A DNA stretch of 64,000 nt from Nostoc calcicola FACHB-3891. GTDB lineage: Bacteria > Cyanobacteriota > Cyanobacteriia > Cyanobacteriales > Nostocaceae. The stretch spans positions 1 to 64,000 of the forward strand of contig NZ_JACJRQ010000018.1 in assembly GCF_014697355.1 (NCBI RefSeq), in the 5' to 3' direction. The notes beneath the pieces were generated by a model that ran no database searches, was not told the DNA's origin, and saw only the letters and a list, made by a program, of their open reading frames with translations. A program made the translations under genes and the position numbers. This document shows positions 37,917 to 46,805 of the stretch, one piece after another (position 1 is the stretch's first letter; each line of letters starts with the position of its first letter).

Positions 37917-38550
37917 GCGTAATTTTAATCTTAAGTATTTGTCAAGTTAACCTGACGTTATAGCTTCAGTAAAGAAAGTGCGTTCCTTCTTAGGGTTGCC
38001 ATAGGCATCGCCTTAGTTTTGAGCATCACCAATTGCTATAATTTGTTACGGCCTTTAATATTCAACGTTTTCCCTGGTTAAATAATAAAAAACCATGCCC
38101 ACGAAGGGTATGGTTTTCGGACATTACGAATTCGGCATAGGTTTATTAGCCAGATATGATATCAGGTTCGCCTAAATACTTACGATAAGAGACTTCCAAA
38201 TAAAAAAATATCCCAAAACTGACGCAAAAACCCTCTGTATTTCTCCTCTCTCTGTGTTCTCTGCGCCTCTGTGGTTCGATAATTTATTTCTTGGAAATCC
38301 CTAAGAATGACGCAAAGAGGGGGAGACGCTCTTACACGGAGAATTTTTAATCGTAGTGATTATCCGAACTTGATATGAACGCTGTTTTATATCATGTCCG
38401 CCTAATCACTTATAATTCCCGAATCTATACAGAAAACCCGAAAACCCCTCACCTCTGCACCTCTGCCCCTCTGCGGTCTTAATGATAAGTCTTTAACCAG
38501 ACATGATACTACTCCTGAATTCAGAATTCTGAATTCTGAATTCTGCCGTC
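37917..38550. other. Repeat-rich intergenic region after minE
   Basis: The 634 bp hold no intact gene. They contain a degenerate Rho_N-gene copy (entered separately), a segment with cctctctctgtgttctctg followed by cgcctctgtggttcg (a common cyanobacterial interspersed repeat), and alternating GAATTC-AGAATTCTGAATTC repeats at about 38515-38545 next to the end of the GST gene. Confidence 0.6.
38011..38080 (-). pseudogene. Degenerate copy of the Rho_N-protein gene 3' end
   Basis: The + strand text cttagttttgagcatcacc, then aattgct, later gccttTaatattcaacgttttccctggtt, matches the 3' end of the Rho_N gene at 42636-42720 with a deletion of about 20 bp in the middle and scattered changes. It has no start and cannot encode the domain. 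Confidence 0.55.
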
Positions 38551-39771
38551 TTAGTAAATAGATGCCAACACTTTATCTGCTGCTGCCCGAAATGCCGTTG
38601 CTGCGCCAGCGCTCATATCTCGCGGCGCACAGATGCGATTTCTCACATAGGCAAGAGTAATGGCTCCAACAGCAGCTGAGGTTGGATCGATATTGTCTTT
38701 TCCCCCAACTCTACCCCAAGGTAATTGGACATTATTTCCATTAATTAGATAGTCTGCCAGCAATCTGAGGTGAAAATCAACTGCTTGGGCGATCGCCGAG
38801 ATATCGCCATTTCCTGCTAAAGCTTGCACACCAGAGTTTTTCAGAATATCTTTAGTCGCAACTTCCCGGTTATCACTCAATCGCTCAGCTGCTTCGGCTC
38901 GATATTGAATTTCCTCGCTAGCTGCTGCGTCCAACGGCAAGGGATTTCCCACTGGTGATATACCCCATCTACGGCGCAGAAGTAAATTATTTGTAGCCTC
39001 ATCCGACTTGACTCTGTGGTATGCAGGACGCTGATTAAGTGCCTCAAACCAAGCATTGATCCGGGGGAAGCGGGGATTTCCTTTGATGTGATAGCCCCGG
39101 TATACAGGTAAGTTAGCCGCCAATCTATCTAGATGAGGGCTATACATAATGTCTACCAAGCTAAAACTTGAGACAAAATAGGAGCCAGAGTATTTACCCA
39201 AGGCTTGCTCAAGTTCATCTAATTTAGCTTCAAATGCCGCCTGGAAATTTGCTAACTCATCAGCATCTGTAGGCGTTTGTCTTAAGAATTTATAGGCAAT
39301 CTCTCTAAATCCATTAGTTTCGGCATCTTCAACCCACTGTCTGGCGATCGCGTTTTCCTGTGGATCTTCAGGAAGTAGGGGCGGACTGCTAAATCGTTCT
39401 TCTAAAGCTAGGAGAATATCTTTAGATTCGTAGACTAACTTACCTTCAATTTTTGTACCAGGGACAAGGGATGTGGGAACTAAGTCTCTATACCACTGAG
39501 GTATATTACTCAAATCAATAAATTCCGTTGTAAATGGAATTTCTTTTTCTTCCAGCGCAAACCAAACTCGTTCGCAAAAAGGACACCAGGAATTAGTATC
39601 TCGATAAAGCAGGACTGACGGTTCTGTATTTGGGGAAAGTTTATCTAAACCGCTGGGGATTGGGGCAGTAGAAGGAGATTGTCCTGGTCTTTTCACCCTA
39701 CGAGCAGAAGTATTTTTTCTCGCAGTCTCTAAAAGCTCTTCCCAACTGGACACCGTATTTTGAATAGACAT
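38551..39771 (-). CDS. Glutathione S-transferase family protein (long form)
   Basis: The protein has 406 residues, longer than a standard GST (about 220). An N-terminal 50-residue extension precedes a thioredoxin-like domain with WCPFC (Cys63, Cys66), resembling Omega- or glutaredoxin-type sites. The helical GST C-domain (about 145-280) follows. A further C-terminal helical extension (about 290-406) ends in LAYVRNRICAPRDMSAGAA. The probable role is glutathione-dependent reduction or conjugation in the cytoplasm. It lies 13 bp downstream of the methyltransferase gene, so the two form an operon divergent from the nitroreductase/oxygenase pair. The substrate is unknown. Confidence 0.85.
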   Translation of the reverse strand: MSIQNTVSSWEELLETARKNTSARRVKRPGQSPSTAPIPSGLDKLSPNTEPSVLLYRDTNSWCPFCERVWFALEEKEIPFTTEFIDLSNIPQWYRDLVPTSLVPGTKIEGKLVYESKDILLALEERFSSPPLLPEDPQENAIARQWVEDAETNGFREIAYKFLRQTPTDADELANFQAAFEAKLDELEQALGKYSGSYFVSSFSLVDIMYSPHLDRLAANLPVYRGYHIKGNPRFPRINAWFEALNQRPAYHRVKSDEATNNLLLRRRWGISPVGNPLPLDAAASEEIQYRAEAAERLSDNREVATKDILKNSGVQALAGNGDISAIAQAVDFHLRLLADYLINGNNVQLPWGRVGGKDNIDPTSAAVGAITLAYVRNRICAPRDMSAGAATAFRAAADKVLASIY

Positions 39772-39784
39772 GTTTTATCTCGCT

Positions 39785-40462
39785 TTATCTCGCTTTACTA
39801 GCAACGCCAGAAAACACAAATAACTGTTGTTCTTTGGGTACAGTCAAATTGTTACCAAGGTAACGATGAATACCCACACCCATATCTCCTGTAGCAGTGA
39901 GTTTGAAGTTCACTTCCTCAAATCCAGACGCACGGAAAGTTTTCCGCACATTTTCAGAGTAAGGAATACCCTGAGAATGTCCGCGAGTCCAGATCACAAA
40001 AGCACCTTCTTTACTCAGAAAACTCAGGTTTTCCAATAAGCGATTAAGTTCAGCTTCCTCAGGCAGATTGCCAAAGACACCACACACCAGCACAATATCT
40101 GCTGGGACTGCTCCTACATAGTTGGCGGCGATGGTTGCATCACCATTGACGAACTCAATTTGCTTGGTTAAACCCAAGGATTCTATAGTTGCTCGTCCAC
40201 GCTCAACTAGATTTGGATTTATTTCCACAAGTCGTGCGTAAACATCCTGCTTACGAGGGTGATTTCTTAAAGTTCCGAGTAAATCTCGTCCATCACCCGC
40301 ACAAACACTCACTAAATGGATAGCGCCATCTGGGGATGCATTCAAGCTATAAGCAATATATTCCTGCACGATTTCTAGACGCTGTTGCAGTTTTGGCTCA
40401 GTCTTATAGAGGTCGTGCCATTCAAACCAGTCTTTTGGCATAAGGGGTGATTCCCATTTCAT
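39785..40462 (-). CDS. Class I SAM-dependent methyltransferase-like protein
   Basis: The protein has 225 residues with a Rossmann-fold SAM site: HLVSVCAGDGRDLLG (about 49-63) as motif I, VEINPNLVERG as motif II and DIVLVCGVFGNL as post-motif. It is the upstream partner of the GST gene (13 bp apart). Nothing in the sequence tells the substrate. The N-terminal segment WFEWHDLYKTEPKLQQRLEI probably forms the lid. Confidence 0.82.
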   Translation of the reverse strand: MKWESPLMPKDWFEWHDLYKTEPKLQQRLEIVQEYIAYSLNASPDGAIHLVSVCAGDGRDLLGTLRNHPRKQDVYARLVEINPNLVERGRATIESLGLTKQIEFVNGDATIAANYVGAVPADIVLVCGVFGNLPEEAELNRLLENLSFLSKEGAFVIWTRGHSQGIPYSENVRKTFRASGFEEVNFKLTATGDMGVGIHRYLGNNLTVPKEQQLFVFSGVASKAR

Positions 40463-40863
40463 GTAAATTACCGTAAAATAAACTACGGTAAGTTGATAGA
40501 TTATTAGTAGTTATTGCATAGAAGTCGATCTAAAATCAAGTCTTGTTGTGAGTAGGTAAGGTTTAAGGATCGGATACTGTTGGCAAATCACGGGTCACAC
40601 CCCGCTATTTTTCGCTATTCCAACAGATGTAGAGACGTTGCAATGCAACGTCTCCAGATCAGGTAAGCCAGAAATAGGCGATCGAGTCAAAATACTGTTT
40701 ATCTATCAAATTACAGTAATATCTATAATTATTGCCCAAAAAAGGTTTTCTTACCTGGTGTAAGCTGTTTGAAAACCCCCATCAATATAGCAATTCAGTA
40801 TTGCAGGCATGAACATTTCACCCCTGCCAATCCAGACATATATCAACGAGGAAATCCATTAAC
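40463..40863. other. Divergent intergenic region, methyltransferase/nitroreductase
   Basis: The 401 bp hold divergent promoters and one interspersed hairpin: GAGACGTTGC (40632-40641) pairs perfectly with 40645-40654 around AAT. This hairpin sequence is a common Nostoc intergenic repeat. No gene or RNA is seen. Confidence 0.55.
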
Positions 40864-41478
40864 ATGACAGAGAAACTTGCACTCAACGAATATCCTGTAC
40901 ACGACTTGATTCGCAGTCGCTGGAGTCCTAGAGCCTTTGCCGATCGCCCTGTTGAACAGGATAAGGTACTTTCGTTGCTAGAAGCGGCTCGTTGGGCACC
41001 TTCTTCCTACAATTATCAGCCTTGGAGTTTTATTATTGCCACCAAAGATGACCAAACCGAATATAATCGGTTACTCAGTACCTTAGTTGAATTCAATCAA
41101 GGTTGGGCGAAAAATGCTCCTGTGCTGATACTTGCTGTTGCTAAAGTGCGGTCTGATGAAGGCAAGACAAATCGACATGCATTTCACGATGTGGGGCTAG
41201 CGCTGGAAAATCTCACAATTCAGGCAACAGCTTTTGATTTAGCTGTGCATCAGATGGCAGGATTTGATGCGGATAGCGCCAGAAAACAATACCAGATTCC
41301 AGATGACTATGAACCTGTGACTGCCCTTGCGGTGGGCTATCCGGGCGATGCACAGAGTCTTGCTGATGGATTGCGCGATCGCGAAGTAGCACCCCGTAGC
41401 CGTAAACCTTTGCAGGAATTTGTATTTGGCGGACAGTGGGGAAGCACTTCATCTTTGTTGATAAACAATAAATTTTAG
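40864..41478 (+). CDS. Nitroreductase-family FMN oxidoreductase
   Basis: The protein has 204 residues. The N-terminus IRSRWSPRAFADRPVEQDKV and the following ARWAPSSYNYQPWSFI are the FMN-binding signature of the nitroreductase fold. The rest (LALENLTIQATAFDL, TALAVGYPGD) matches the family. It catalyses NAD(P)H-dependent two-electron reductions; the physiological substrate is unknown. It is the first gene of a rightward pair with the IPNS-like oxygenase (80 bp), opposite the GST/methyltransferase pair. Confidence 0.9.
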   Translation: MTEKLALNEYPVHDLIRSRWSPRAFADRPVEQDKVLSLLEAARWAPSSYNYQPWSFIIATKDDQTEYNRLLSTLVEFNQGWAKNAPVLILAVAKVRSDEGKTNRHAFHDVGLALENLTIQATAFDLAVHQMAGFDADSARKQYQIPDDYEPVTALAVGYPGDAQSLADGLRDREVAPRSRKPLQEFVFGGQWGSTSSLLINNKF

Positions 41479-41558
41479 GGCTGTTCGACCAATGTTTGTG
41501 TGCGCCATAATCGTGTTTATATGAACCTAAAACCGCACACAACGAGGAGGATAGCAAC

Positions 41559-42581
41559 ATGAAAATCTCGCCAGTTGTGGATGAAGGGTTTTCGCGGATT
41601 CCCGTCGTTGATATTAGCGCCTTAGTTTCTCTAACTGAAGAACGCCACACAGTTGCTTCTGAAATATGCCAAGCATGTTGCGAGTGTGGGTTTTTCTATA
41701 TCGTTGGACATGGGGTAGACGAGGATTTACAGCAACGCTTAGAACTACTGAGCCGGCAATTTTTCGCCCAAGATTTAGAAACTAAATTGAAAATCCGCAT
41801 AGCTTTGGGTGGTAAAGCATGGCGGGGGTATTTCCCGGTGGGAGGAGAACTAACATCTGGTAAACCAGACCACAAGGAAGGTATTTACTTTGGTGCAGAA
41901 CTGGGAGAAGAACATCCACTAGTGCAAGATAGTACTCCCATGCATGGTTCTAACCTCTTCCCCTCTAATATTCCACTGTTCCGTGACACAGTACTTGAAT
42001 ATATGGAAGCAATGACCCAGCTAGGACACACATTGATGGCTGGTATTGCTCTGAGTTTGGGACTGGAAGAGTTTTACTTTGCTGAGCGTTATACAACAGA
42101 CCCACTAATATTATTCCGTATTTTTAACTACCCTGCCTATTCGTCACCGTCAGATTATAAAGAAAAATGGGGAGTTGGCGAACATACTGACTACGGTATC
42201 CTAACTATTCTCAAGCAGGATGATTCAGGCGGATTGCAGGTGAAATCAAAATCAGGCTGGGTTGCTGCGTCTCCTATTCCTAATTCCTTTGTATGCAATA
42301 TTGGCGATATGCTAGACCGGATGACGGGAGGTTTGTATCGTTCTACACCCCATCGGGTTCAGAATTTGTCAGGACACCATCGCCTTTCGTTCCCGTTCTT
42401 CTTCGATCCAAATTTTAATGCTGAGGTGAAGCCGATAGAATTGGGCGGAGTATCGATAAATGATGACAAAAAAGAACGCTGGGATGGGGCTAGCGTTCAT
42501 GATTTTCGCGGAACTTATGGCGATTATGTGTTGAGTAAGGTGTCTAAAGTTTTTCCAGAGTTACGACGGAGGGTTTTATAG
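41559..42581 (+). CDS. Isopenicillin N synthase-like Fe(II)/2-oxoglutarate oxygenase
   Basis: The protein has 340 residues. An N-terminal DIOX_N segment (IPVVDISALVSL...CCECGFFYIVGHGVD) is followed by the 2OG-FeII_Oxy domain. The iron ligands are H209-x-D211 (GEHTDYG) and H265 (STPHRVQ), with R275-x-S277 (RLS) for 2-oxoglutarate. This soluble family hydroxylates, desaturates or cyclises small molecules. GAGGAGG lies a few bases before the ATG, a strong ribosome binding site. Its neighbours suggest a small oxidative or detoxification locus, but the substrate is not readable. Confidence 0.9.
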   Translation: MKISPVVDEGFSRIPVVDISALVSLTEERHTVASEICQACCECGFFYIVGHGVDEDLQQRLELLSRQFFAQDLETKLKIRIALGGKAWRGYFPVGGELTSGKPDHKEGIYFGAELGEEHPLVQDSTPMHGSNLFPSNIPLFRDTVLEYMEAMTQLGHTLMAGIALSLGLEEFYFAERYTTDPLILFRIFNYPAYSSPSDYKEKWGVGEHTDYGILTILKQDDSGGLQVKSKSGWVAASPIPNSFVCNIGDMLDRMTGGLYRSTPHRVQNLSGHHRLSFPFFFDPNFNAEVKPIELGGVSINDDKKERWDGASVHDFRGTYGDYVLSKVSKVFPELRRRVL

Positions 42582-42635
42582 AATTTTGAAGATATGTTTC
42601 TCATCCCAACTTTTTTTCTGAGGCAAAAGCGAGCC

Positions 42636-42851
42636 TTAGCTTTGAGCATCACGAATTGCCTTAACTAATTCGTCTTTGTTCATTTTGCTGCGACCTTGGA
42701 TATTCAATGCTTTTGCTTGGTTGTGCAACTCCCGTTTTGACGGCTCAGACTTTTCTTGAACTTCATGCATCGCTCGCTTGATAGCGGGTGTCCACTCTAC
42801 ATCCTGCTTACCTTCTCTAAAGCAAAAAATACTCCGAGTTTTTGTGTACAA
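42636..42851 (-). CDS. Small Rho_N-domain protein
   Basis: The protein has 71 residues. The C-terminal half, KRELHNQAKALNIQGRSKMN followed by KDELVKAIRDAQ, is a Rho termination factor N-terminal (SAP-like) helix-extended fold that binds nucleic acids. The N-terminal half (VEWTPAIKRAMHEVQEKSEP) resembles the region preceding this domain in small cyanobacterial proteins. No partner gene is evident. A broken copy of its 3' end is at 38011-38080, so the gene has been duplicated or transposed within this neighbourhood. Confidence 0.75.
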   Translation of the reverse strand: MYTKTRSIFCFREGKQDVEWTPAIKRAMHEVQEKSEPSKRELHNQAKALNIQGRSKMNKDELVKAIRDAQS

Positions 42852-42910
42852 TTAACTCTCCTTATTTACATAAAAAGTTGGAGTTCAATATTGCTATGTT
42901 GAACTGGATA

Positions 42911-42944
42911 AAAAAATTCCCGTCATCACAAGCGACAACGGGGG
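42911..42944 (-). terminator. Terminator of the membrane-anchored hypothetical gene
   Basis: On the minus strand, CCCGTTGTCGCTTGTGATGA continues into CGGG, a GC-rich hairpin with CCCGT/ACGGG at its base, followed by AATTTTTTTA. It lies just beyond the stop codon at 42967. Confidence 0.65.
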
Positions 42945-42966
42945 TTATAAGTAAGATTTTTATCAA

Positions 42967-44289
42967 CTATCGATAAGCAACTTGTGGACCTGCCCAAATT
43001 TCTGTAACCTGTTTACCAAAAGTAATAGGCTGATCGTCGTCTGTTGTAGTGACGGTTTTGCCATCATTAGCAACTTTCACCAAAGGCCAGTTTTCCTCGC
43101 CTAGTTCCCCTGCACGAAATAGCACGTGGTCGGGTTGGCTTTTACTCCAACCTAACAATACTGCAATCTTCTCATCTTCATTTTCTTGATTAGCAGGAGC
43201 AACAGTGTTAGCGTGATTGTTTTGTCGATCCCAAATCACCGCACTATCTGTAGAATCGCCTGTGTTAAATACGCCTTCAAACTTGCGTGCCAAAAAGCGA
43301 TCGCCTTTTTCTGACCAACTAACGGGAACTAACACCCCAATCTGACCGCTTGTATCAGTTTCTTCTGGTGACGCGGCCTTGACAGCTTTGGTTTTTAATA
43401 GGGGATCGCTAACAGGAGTAGTTGAAGCCATCACCCACAATTTCTTAGTTTGCATATCTTGTACAAACAGAACACTGGTGACACGGCTGTTGTACATTTC
43501 TGGTTTTACCTCTAGTTGTACCCTGCTATAAACAGCATACTTCCCATCTGGAGAAACCACAGGTACGCTGCGGTAATGGCGTACTCCAGAACCGCCGTTA
43601 GAACCAATAGCGTCTTGAGTGGCTGTGATCCATTTCCAAGGAATAGGATGAGGACTGCCGATGGGATCTATTTGTTCTGCTTGGGATTCATCGATTGGTT
43701 CAGTAGTAGGTATTTCCGTTGTGATGCTTGGTTGTGATTCCAGGAGAGTTGGTGCTACTTTAGCCGCCGCCAATGATTCACTAAAAGGTTTATCTCTAGA
43801 GAAAGAATTTTTTTCTTCTTTCAAAGATTTGATATTAGCAGCTTTGAGTTTTTGCACTAAATTAACTTGACTAATAGGAACATCTGTTAATGGTGCAAGT
43901 TCAACTGCTGCCAGAGGATCGGGAACTTTTAAATCGCTGCTTGAGAGATAACTATCTGCTCGATCTAAAGACTCAATATTATTCTCTGGTAATACTTGCG
44001 GTTCCTGAATAGCATTGCTTTGTGTTGGTACAGAGTCAAATTCTTCTTTCAATGAATTGATTCGATCTACTGTTAGTGTTTCAGCTATTTCAGGTTCCCC
44101 AACTAAAGCTATTTCCTTTGACACACGGTCAGACTCTTCAGTAATCGAAGTTTGTTTAACTACTTCTGATTTTACTGAAGCAGAGTGACCGGATGCCCCT
44201 AACAAGGGTGCGATCAATATCACAACAACAACGTAATTGAGAAATGGTTGCGCGCGGAACCATCCTGACAGCAAAAGGGATTTAAGCAT
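42967..44289 (-). CDS. Membrane-anchored hypothetical protein with Glu/Ser-rich linker
   Basis: The protein has 440 residues. A single N-terminal hydrophobic segment (FLNYVVVVILIAPLLGASG, about 17-35) serves as signal or anchor. A long low-complexity, acidic, disordered linker follows (about 40-215). The C-terminal globular domain (about 220-440: SPDGKYAVYSRVQLEVKPEM, then DRQNNHANTVAP and GWSKSQPDHVLFRAGELG) has the WSxxG / SPDG pattern of a partial beta-propeller or TolB-like fold. It is probably periplasmic. I do not recognise a named function; similar proteins are common hypotheticals in filamentous cyanobacteria. Confidence 0.7.
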   Translation of the reverse strand: MLKSLLLSGWFRAQPFLNYVVVVILIAPLLGASGHSASVKSEVVKQTSITEESDRVSKEIALVGEPEIAETLTVDRINSLKEEFDSVPTQSNAIQEPQVLPENNIESLDRADSYLSSSDLKVPDPLAAVELAPLTDVPISQVNLVQKLKAANIKSLKEEKNSFSRDKPFSESLAAAKVAPTLLESQPSITTEIPTTEPIDESQAEQIDPIGSPHPIPWKWITATQDAIGSNGGSGVRHYRSVPVVSPDGKYAVYSRVQLEVKPEMYNSRVTSVLFVQDMQTKKLWVMASTTPVSDPLLKTKAVKAASPEETDTSGQIGVLVPVSWSEKGDRFLARKFEGVFNTGDSTDSAVIWDRQNNHANTVAPANQENEDEKIAVLLGWSKSQPDHVLFRAGELGEENWPLVKVANDGKTVTTTDDDQPITFGKQVTEIWAGPQVAYR

Positions 44290-45187
44290 TTGTAGACTCT
44301 CTAGAGGGGCGGTTGCTTATGTGAGGAGCAATACCTATGCAGCAATGGAGCAGGCGATAATTATATGTATAACAAGAAACTAAAAGCTTTTACTAAATAA
44401 TTTCTTCATTTGCAGAGCTTTACAAAAAATATGCATCATTAGTTACACCTTTTGTTTTTGCGGTACTGAATGTTTTTTTCCGAAAATATGCGAGTATAGT
44501 AACTATGCTGATAACTCAGTAGTTACTACAGATATCTAATTTCGGTGTAGGTAGACTGAACCACACCACAAGCACCTGTTGTCGAGGGGTATTTAGCTTC
44601 CGGTTCGAGCTAACGTGTAGTTCAAACTCAGAGCAGCTAAACTGCGCTCTTCAGAATCGCGGTAGTATTTGCTAACACGTATCAAACGAAGCAGTTTAAA
44701 CACTATAACCAGTGCAAACCCCGATAATGGTAAACGTGAGGCGTTACGTGAAAGGCTGGGAAAGCGGACACATAATACATGATACTCAGAAAATATTGCT
44801 GCCAGCAACCCTAAGTTAGAAATTGCAATCTAAACTACAGAAACACTTGGAACGCAACGCTATTTTACAAAAGCAACTGCGCTGAGTGCTAAATTTCGGG
44901 AAAATCATCAGCAAAACAGCAACATATAGTGGGTAGATGATCTAGAGACTCGTAAGCACACGCGACCGATTTAGGGTAACTAGAGGCAGATGCAGTTGGT
45001 ACGAACTTTTATCTTGAGTAACTTATATAGTTAAGTTAATCAAGCAGCCTATAGTTTCAGTAAATACGAAAGTATTGTACCACCAAACAACCAAACTATA
45101 AATATCTAACTTAAAAGTTGTCAGTTACCAGGGGCGCACTTACCATTAACTAGTGGCTAGTGACTAATGATTAATGATTAATGACTA
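44290..45187. other. Long intergenic region before fmt
   Basis: The 898 bp hold no gene I can support. A 71-codon minus-strand frame at 44593-44808 lacks recognisable features. The last part (about 45150-45187) is a TTAATGA-type tandem repeat that runs up to and partly overlaps the fmt start codon. No RNA gene is recognised. Confidence 0.5.
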
Positions 45188-46192
45188 ATGAAAATCGTAT
45201 TTTTTGGTACTCCCCAGTTTGCTGTCCCAACTTTAGAAAAGTTATTAAATAATTCCAAATTTGAGGTGTTGGCAGTCGTCACCCAACCAGATAAACGTCG
45301 AGAGCGTGGAAATAAACTTACTCCAACACCAGTAAAAGCGATCGCCACTGCTCACAATTTGCCAGTATGGCAACCAGAACGGGTGAAAAAAGACACCGAA
45401 ACTTTGAATCTACTCAAACAATCAGATGCGGATGTGTTTGTGGTTGTTGCCTATGGACAGATTTTGTCCTCAAAAATCCTCAAGATGCCAAAATTGGGCT
45501 GCATTAACGTACATGGCTCGATTTTACCCAAATACCGCGGTGCAGCACCAATTCAATGGTGTTTGTATAACGGTGAACAAGAAACCGGGATCGCCACCAT
45601 GTTAATGGATGCAGGGATGGATACCGGGGCAATCCTACAAGTTGCCACTACACCCATTGGATTACTGGATAATGCTCAAGATGTAGCCGAAAGACTGGCT
45701 GCAATTGGTGGGGATTTGTTGGTGGAAACTCTGTTGAAGTTGGAAACTAAAGAAATTCAACCAATACCCCAAGATAATTTAGCAGCGACTTACGCGCCTC
45801 TGATTCAAAAACAAGATTATGCTTTGGATTGGTCAAAAAGCGCCATCCAATTACACAATCAAATTAGAGGCTTTTACCCTAACTGCACAGCTACCTTTCG
45901 TGACAAAGAGCTAAAAATCACGGCTTCTGCTCCCCTTGAGACGGTGAGCGATCGCCAGCTCCCACCAGAATTCCAAGAATTACTGCATAAATTGCCTAAT
46001 TTGTCAAATGTATCAAACAAACCGGGAGTTGTAGTGAGTATTGCCAAAGGAATTGGGGCAATTGTCCAAACTGGGGAAGGTTTGTTGGTGTTGCGAGAAG
46101 TTCAGCTAGCTGGTAAACGTCCCCAGTCTGGATGGGATTTTGTTAATGGTAGTCGGTTAACTGTGGGGGAAGTGTTTGGTATGGGGAGTTGA
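45188..46192 (+). CDS. fmt: Methionyl-tRNA formyltransferase
   Basis: The protein has 334 residues, a typical length. The N-terminal formyl-transferase domain opens with [20 protein letters not shown] and carries the catalytic/folate signature [18 protein letters not shown] (about 106-123) and DAGMDTG. The C-terminal OB-fold tRNA-binding domain is about 205-330. It formylates initiator Met-tRNA. The start codon is embedded in a tandem heptamer repeat, so there is no conventional ribosome binding site. Confidence 0.96.
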   Translation: MKIVFFGTPQFAVPTLEKLLNNSKFEVLAVVTQPDKRRERGNKLTPTPVKAIATAHNLPVWQPERVKKDTETLNLLKQSDADVFVVVAYGQILSSKILKMPKLGCINVHGSILPKYRGAAPIQWCLYNGEQETGIATMLMDAGMDTGAILQVATTPIGLLDNAQDVAERLAAIGGDLLVETLLKLETKEIQPIPQDNLAATYAPLIQKQDYALDWSKSAIQLHNQIRGFYPNCTATFRDKELKITASAPLETVSDRQLPPEFQELLHKLPNLSNVSNKPGVVVSIAKGIGAIVQTGEGLLVLREVQLAGKRPQSGWDFVNGSRLTVGEVFGMGS

Positions 46193-46250
46193 GGGAGATG
46201 AGGGGGATGAGGGAGATGAGGGAGATGAGGGAGATGAGGGAGATGGAGAG
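46191..46250. repeat. STRR with GGGAGATGA unit
   Basis: About six tandem copies of the 9-bp unit start at the fmt stop codon itself (TGAGGGAGATGAGGG...). A second, TAACTCC-type repeat follows at 46279-46323. Confidence 0.85.
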
Positions 46251-46278
46251 CAGAGGGAGAATAATAACTTCTGGCTCC

Positions 46279-46323
46279 AAACTCCTAACTCCTAACTCCA
46301 AACTCCTAACTCCTAACTCCTAA
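46279..46323. repeat. STRR with TAACTCC heptamer
   Basis: Tandem heptamers, about six with one variant (CAAACTCC), overlap the 3' end of the DUF6464 gene. The last residues and the stop codon of that gene are read from the repeat. Confidence 0.85.
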
Positions 46324-46671
46324 CTTTTCATAAAAGCGGCAAGATTCACAAGGACCATCTGGGTTGACTGCACAGCGAATGATTTCTGAATGAGCATTGT
46401 AGCAGCAGGTAGCATCACCGATTACCCAGCGTCCTTCTACCAAACTTTTCTCAGATGGTCGTTTAGCAGATTGGACGTAAATGGCAATATTATGTAATCG
46501 GTAGCGTCCTGCTTTAAGTTGGTATCGATGGCGGCGTTCTAGAACCGCGTAGGTTTTACCTTCAAAATCGAGATAGTTTCCAGGTTGGGGTGTCCAATCA
46601 AGTTGCACTCTACCGAGGGACTCACGCGGATGCGTGAGAATCACCTCAGTTTGTAAAGAGTCTGGCTCCAT
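46306..46671 (-). CDS. DUF6464-like small Cys-containing protein
   Basis: The protein has 121 residues. Its core is VLERRHRYQLKAGRYRLHNI, then AIYVQSA. Toward the end, cysteines appear in DATCCYNAHSEIIRCAVNPD, then GPCESCRFYEK (including a CxxC), suggesting metal binding. I recall this layout from small cyanobacterial DUF6464 proteins of unknown function. The C-terminal LGVRS and the stop come from the TAACTCC tandem repeat, so the natural C-terminus may have been replaced by the repeat. Confidence 0.7.
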   Translation of the reverse strand: MEPDSLQTEVILTHPRESLGRVQLDWTPQPGNYLDFEGKTYAVLERRHRYQLKAGRYRLHNIAIYVQSAKRPSEKSLVEGRWVIGDATCCYNAHSEIIRCAVNPDGPCESCRFYEKLGVRS

Positions 46672-46776
46672 AAGCTTATGTGATTTGATTTACATTACAA
46701 GGATGTTATCGCAATAACTTTCTTTAGCTTACCGAATTTAGATTACAATTAATAATTCACTAGATTTGCGAGAAGT

Positions 46777-46797
46777 ATGGATGCACGGCTGTGCATC
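46777..46797. repeat. Interspersed hairpin GGATGCAC/GTGCATCC
   Basis: A short perfect hairpin next to the end of the FAD oxidoreductase gene. The sequence type is a frequent Nostoc intergenic repeat. It could also act as terminator for the leftward oxidoreductase gene. Confidence 0.45.
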
Positions 46798-46805
46798 CCT
46801 ACGAA

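Noticed and set aside
44593-44808. 71-codon minus-strand frame in the fmt upstream region
   Set aside because: No recognisable domain, no ribosome binding site and no supporting context; left as intergenic.
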